64,000 nt of DNA from Bin87 sp963668585. GTDB lineage: Bacteria; Chloroflexota; Dehalococcoidia; Lucifugimonadales; UBA3495. Position 1 is the first letter of the stretch, and each line of letters starts with the position of its first letter. Both the position numbers and the translations under genes were made by a program. Below the pieces are notes generated by a model, which saw only the letters and a list, made by a program, of their open reading frames with translations, had not been told where the DNA came from and searched no databases. The stretch spans positions 3,534,001-3,598,000 of the forward strand of contig OY764869.1 of NCBI GenBank assembly GCA_963668585.1, written 5' to 3'. This document shows, in pieces, positions 62,629 through 64,000 of the stretch.

Positions 62629-63738
62629 ATGACTACGTATGAAATGGGAAGAATCGAGCCTGTAGATGTGAGTGAGCTGTGGAGAGGTGAGGGAGTAGAG
62701 TTCGCACGGTGGCTGTCAGAAAATATTCAACAGCTAGGCGCTCCGCTGCATATGGATCTGGAATTGGTCCGATTGGAGCCTCCGGTCGGATGGTTTTGGC
62801 TAAACGTACTAGCCAAAGAAGTAGGCAGCGAAAATTTGGTGGCTGTCGCTCTGCAGCGTGATAATAGCCGGCACGAATTGCTTGGTTCCTTGGTAGCGTA
62901 CGCAGCTCGGCACGATGCCAAAACTCTAGTGTGGGTGACATCGAACTTCCGTAGAGAGCATCGAGAAACACTCGAATGGCTGAATCAATTGACGCCCGAT
63001 GACGTTGAAGTTTATGGGGTCGAGATACGTGCGATTCAAATAGGCGAATCACCTCCCGCCCACGAATTTCGTCCGGTGGCTTTCGGTGACGCGCTGGCGA
63101 AACGAGGCCGAGTAGCCGCAAGTGGCCTTACGCCCGTCGCATACCGACGTTTGACGTTCTTTCAACCATTAGTCGAGGATCTGTGGCGTGAGGGGTTCAC
63201 GAATCGAACCACGGCGCGGAGCAGCGGCGGACAATCTTTCCCATCCGGATTCTCAGGTATTTCCTACAATGCAACCTTCGGCTGGGGCAAAGCTTTGGTA
63301 CATATTTGGATTTCAACCGGAGACCAGAGCAAAACCGAGAGCATCTACAAATCTTTATTGGAGCGCGAGCCCACTCTAACTAGGAAATTAGACGACTTGG
63401 AATTTGACCTGTTCGGCCGACTAGGCGGTGGCAGGCGGGTTAGCGCTGGGATGTCCCGAGCCGGATCTCTGAACTCGTCGGACGAGGAACTCGAGGGGAT
63501 CAGAGCTTGGATGTATGCGAGTCTCACTTCGCTCAAGGATGCTTTCCAACCGCACCTGGAAACGGTGATGGGTGAATTGCAGGCAGCCGAAGCCCGTGAT
63601 CAGGATGCAGCTGCCGAAGATTGGCAAGGGCAAGCTGTCGAAGGGACTGCGACAACACCACTTGTGTACGAACTCGATGCTGGGCCAACCGAAGAAACTG
63701 AGGAGCAACCTGCAACCCAGCATCCGGAGGAAGCTTGA
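62629..63738 (+). CDS. DUF4268-like protein with degenerate nuclease motif (upstream copy)
   Basis: 369 residues; lower GC than the preceding genes, suggesting horizontal transfer. N-terminal segment (about 20-125) has the pattern of the DUF4268 nuclease-like domain: WLSENIQQLGAPLHMDLELV, WFWLNVLAKEVGSENLVAVA, then LGSLVAYAARHDAKTLVWV. The usual catalytic D and E(N)Q positions are N (FWLNVLA) and A (VAVALQ) here. The C-terminal half (190-310) matches the DUF4268 C-terminal domain (FFQPLVEDLWREGFTNRTTA, LVHIWISTGDQSKTESI), with an Ala/Glu tail. The stop is 2 bases before the next copy's ATG. Confidence 0.7.
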   Translation: MTTYEMGRIEPVDVSELWRGEGVEFARWLSENIQQLGAPLHMDLELVRLEPPVGWFWLNVLAKEVGSENLVAVALQRDNSRHELLGSLVAYAARHDAKTLVWVTSNFRREHRETLEWLNQLTPDDVEVYGVEIRAIQIGESPPAHEFRPVAFGDALAKRGRVAASGLTPVAYRRLTFFQPLVEDLWREGFTNRTTARSSGGQSFPSGFSGISYNATFGWGKALVHIWISTGDQSKTESIYKSLLEREPTLTRKLDDLEFDLFGRLGGGRRVSAGMSRAGSLNSSDEELEGIRAWMYASLTSLKDAFQPHLETVMGELQAAEARDQDAAAEDWQGQAVEGTATTPLVYELDAGPTEETEEQPATQHPEEA

Positions 63739-63740
63739 TC

Positions 63741-64000
63741 ATGGCAAGACCGGAACTGGGCACCATAGAACGCGTGAACCCCCGGTGTATATGGCACTTG
63801 GAAGATCGCAATTTCACTCCGTGGCTCTCCGACCACCTCTCACTATTGGGTGAAGCACTAGGCATGGAACTGCACTACGTCCACAAGGAGGCTTCGACGG
63901 GGACTTTTTCGCTGGACATACTAGCGCACGATGGTAGTGGTGCGTATGTCGCGATCGAAAATCAGCTGGAGTGGAGCGACAACAGTCACTTGGGACAGGT
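63741..64000 (+). CDS. DUF4268-like protein, downstream copy (3' end outside window)
   Basis: 86 residues seen, open at the window end; CATCCGGAGG 10 bases upstream. It reads FTPWLSDHLSLLGEALGMEL, then GTFSLDILAHDGSGAYVAIE followed by NQLEWSDNSHLGQV. Asp of DILA and Glu of IENQ, positions lost in the upstream copy, are intact, so this is probably the active paralog. A possible restriction-like or defence role is inferred only. Confidence 0.72.
   Translation, partial: MARPELGTIERVNPRCIWHLEDRNFTPWLSDHLSLLGEALGMELHYVHKEASTGTFSLDILAHDGSGAYVAIENQLEWSDNSHLGQ

Overview
The window is GC-rich (roughly 60% by eye) and densely coded on both strands, with short intergenic gaps and several ATGA start/stop overlaps. 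Its content points to a bacterium of the Chloroflexota, most likely a Dehalococcoidia/SAR202-type lineage. The reasons are lipoproteins with long Thr-Pro or Ala/Thr linkers, luciferase-like monooxygenases, a CaiB CoA-transferase, an orphan molybdenum hydroxylase, a PAC2 protein, a Ycf45/R3H ATPase, and many small dispersed palindromes. This placement is inference: there is no rRNA or tRNA gene in the window.

Layout. 0-1.9 kb: two acetyl-xylan-esterase-like hydrolases on the minus strand, the second lacking its catalytic serine. 1.9-7 kb: a plus-strand run with a 3-hydroxyisobutyrate-dehydrogenase-type enzyme, an unknown 341-residue protein, a UGSC selenoprotein, a hot-dog thioesterase, an AhpD-like selenoprotein and a short-chain dehydrogenase. 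7-15 kb: a Rieske ferredoxin, then pheS-pheT, moeA and infC-rpmI-rplT. 15-18 kb (minus): a lectin-like lipoprotein, an M20 peptidase and a PAC2 protein. 18-29.6 kb: pyrG, a transaldolase, rho, a two-component system, a Thr-Pro-rich secreted protein, pdxS-pdxT, a Ycf45-like ATPase and tmk. 29.6-34.5 kb: a TolB-like lipoprotein, an LppX/LprG-type lipoprotein, a DHA2 MFS transporter and an aldo/keto reductase. 34.5-37.3 kb is decayed: a frameshifted RelE/ParE toxin, about 0.8 kb without genes, a DUF5131 protein, and a TcmP remnant cut off at a miniature transposable element. 37.4-47.5 kb: a 2-hydroxyacid dehydrogenase, an MBL-fold hydrolase, nhaA, a DRTGG protein, a pentapeptide-repeat protein, a SelW-like selenoprotein, two MaoC-type proteins and cobQ-cobU-pduX. 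47.5-64 kb: an OGG1-type glycosylase, mazG, sppA, a lower-GC ATPase/nuclease pair, two luciferase-like monooxygenases, a YceI lipoprotein, an M24 peptidase, an SDR without catalytic residues, a CoA-transferase, a NYN-domain protein, a molybdenum hydroxylase large subunit and two tandem DUF4268-type genes.

The most notable content is three genes with an in-frame TGA exactly where redox-active Cys/Sec sits in their families: UGSC, AhpD-like CxxU and SelW-like CxxU. Each TGA is followed at a suitable distance by a stem-loop with a GU-containing apical loop, as expected of a bacterial SECIS. Gene callers that treat TGA only as a stop would split or miss all three. Two of them lie in one run of genes with a conserved partner of unknown function, so this run is the best candidate for an undescribed selenium-dependent redox system. 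The selenocysteine machinery (selA, selB, selC, selD) is not in the window.

Two families of dispersed elements shape the gene borders. One is a roughly 130-165 bp MITE-like element with terminal inverted repeats. The other is a roughly 28 bp palindrome, GTAG...CTAC, which at several loci supplies the TAG stop codon of the neighbouring gene.
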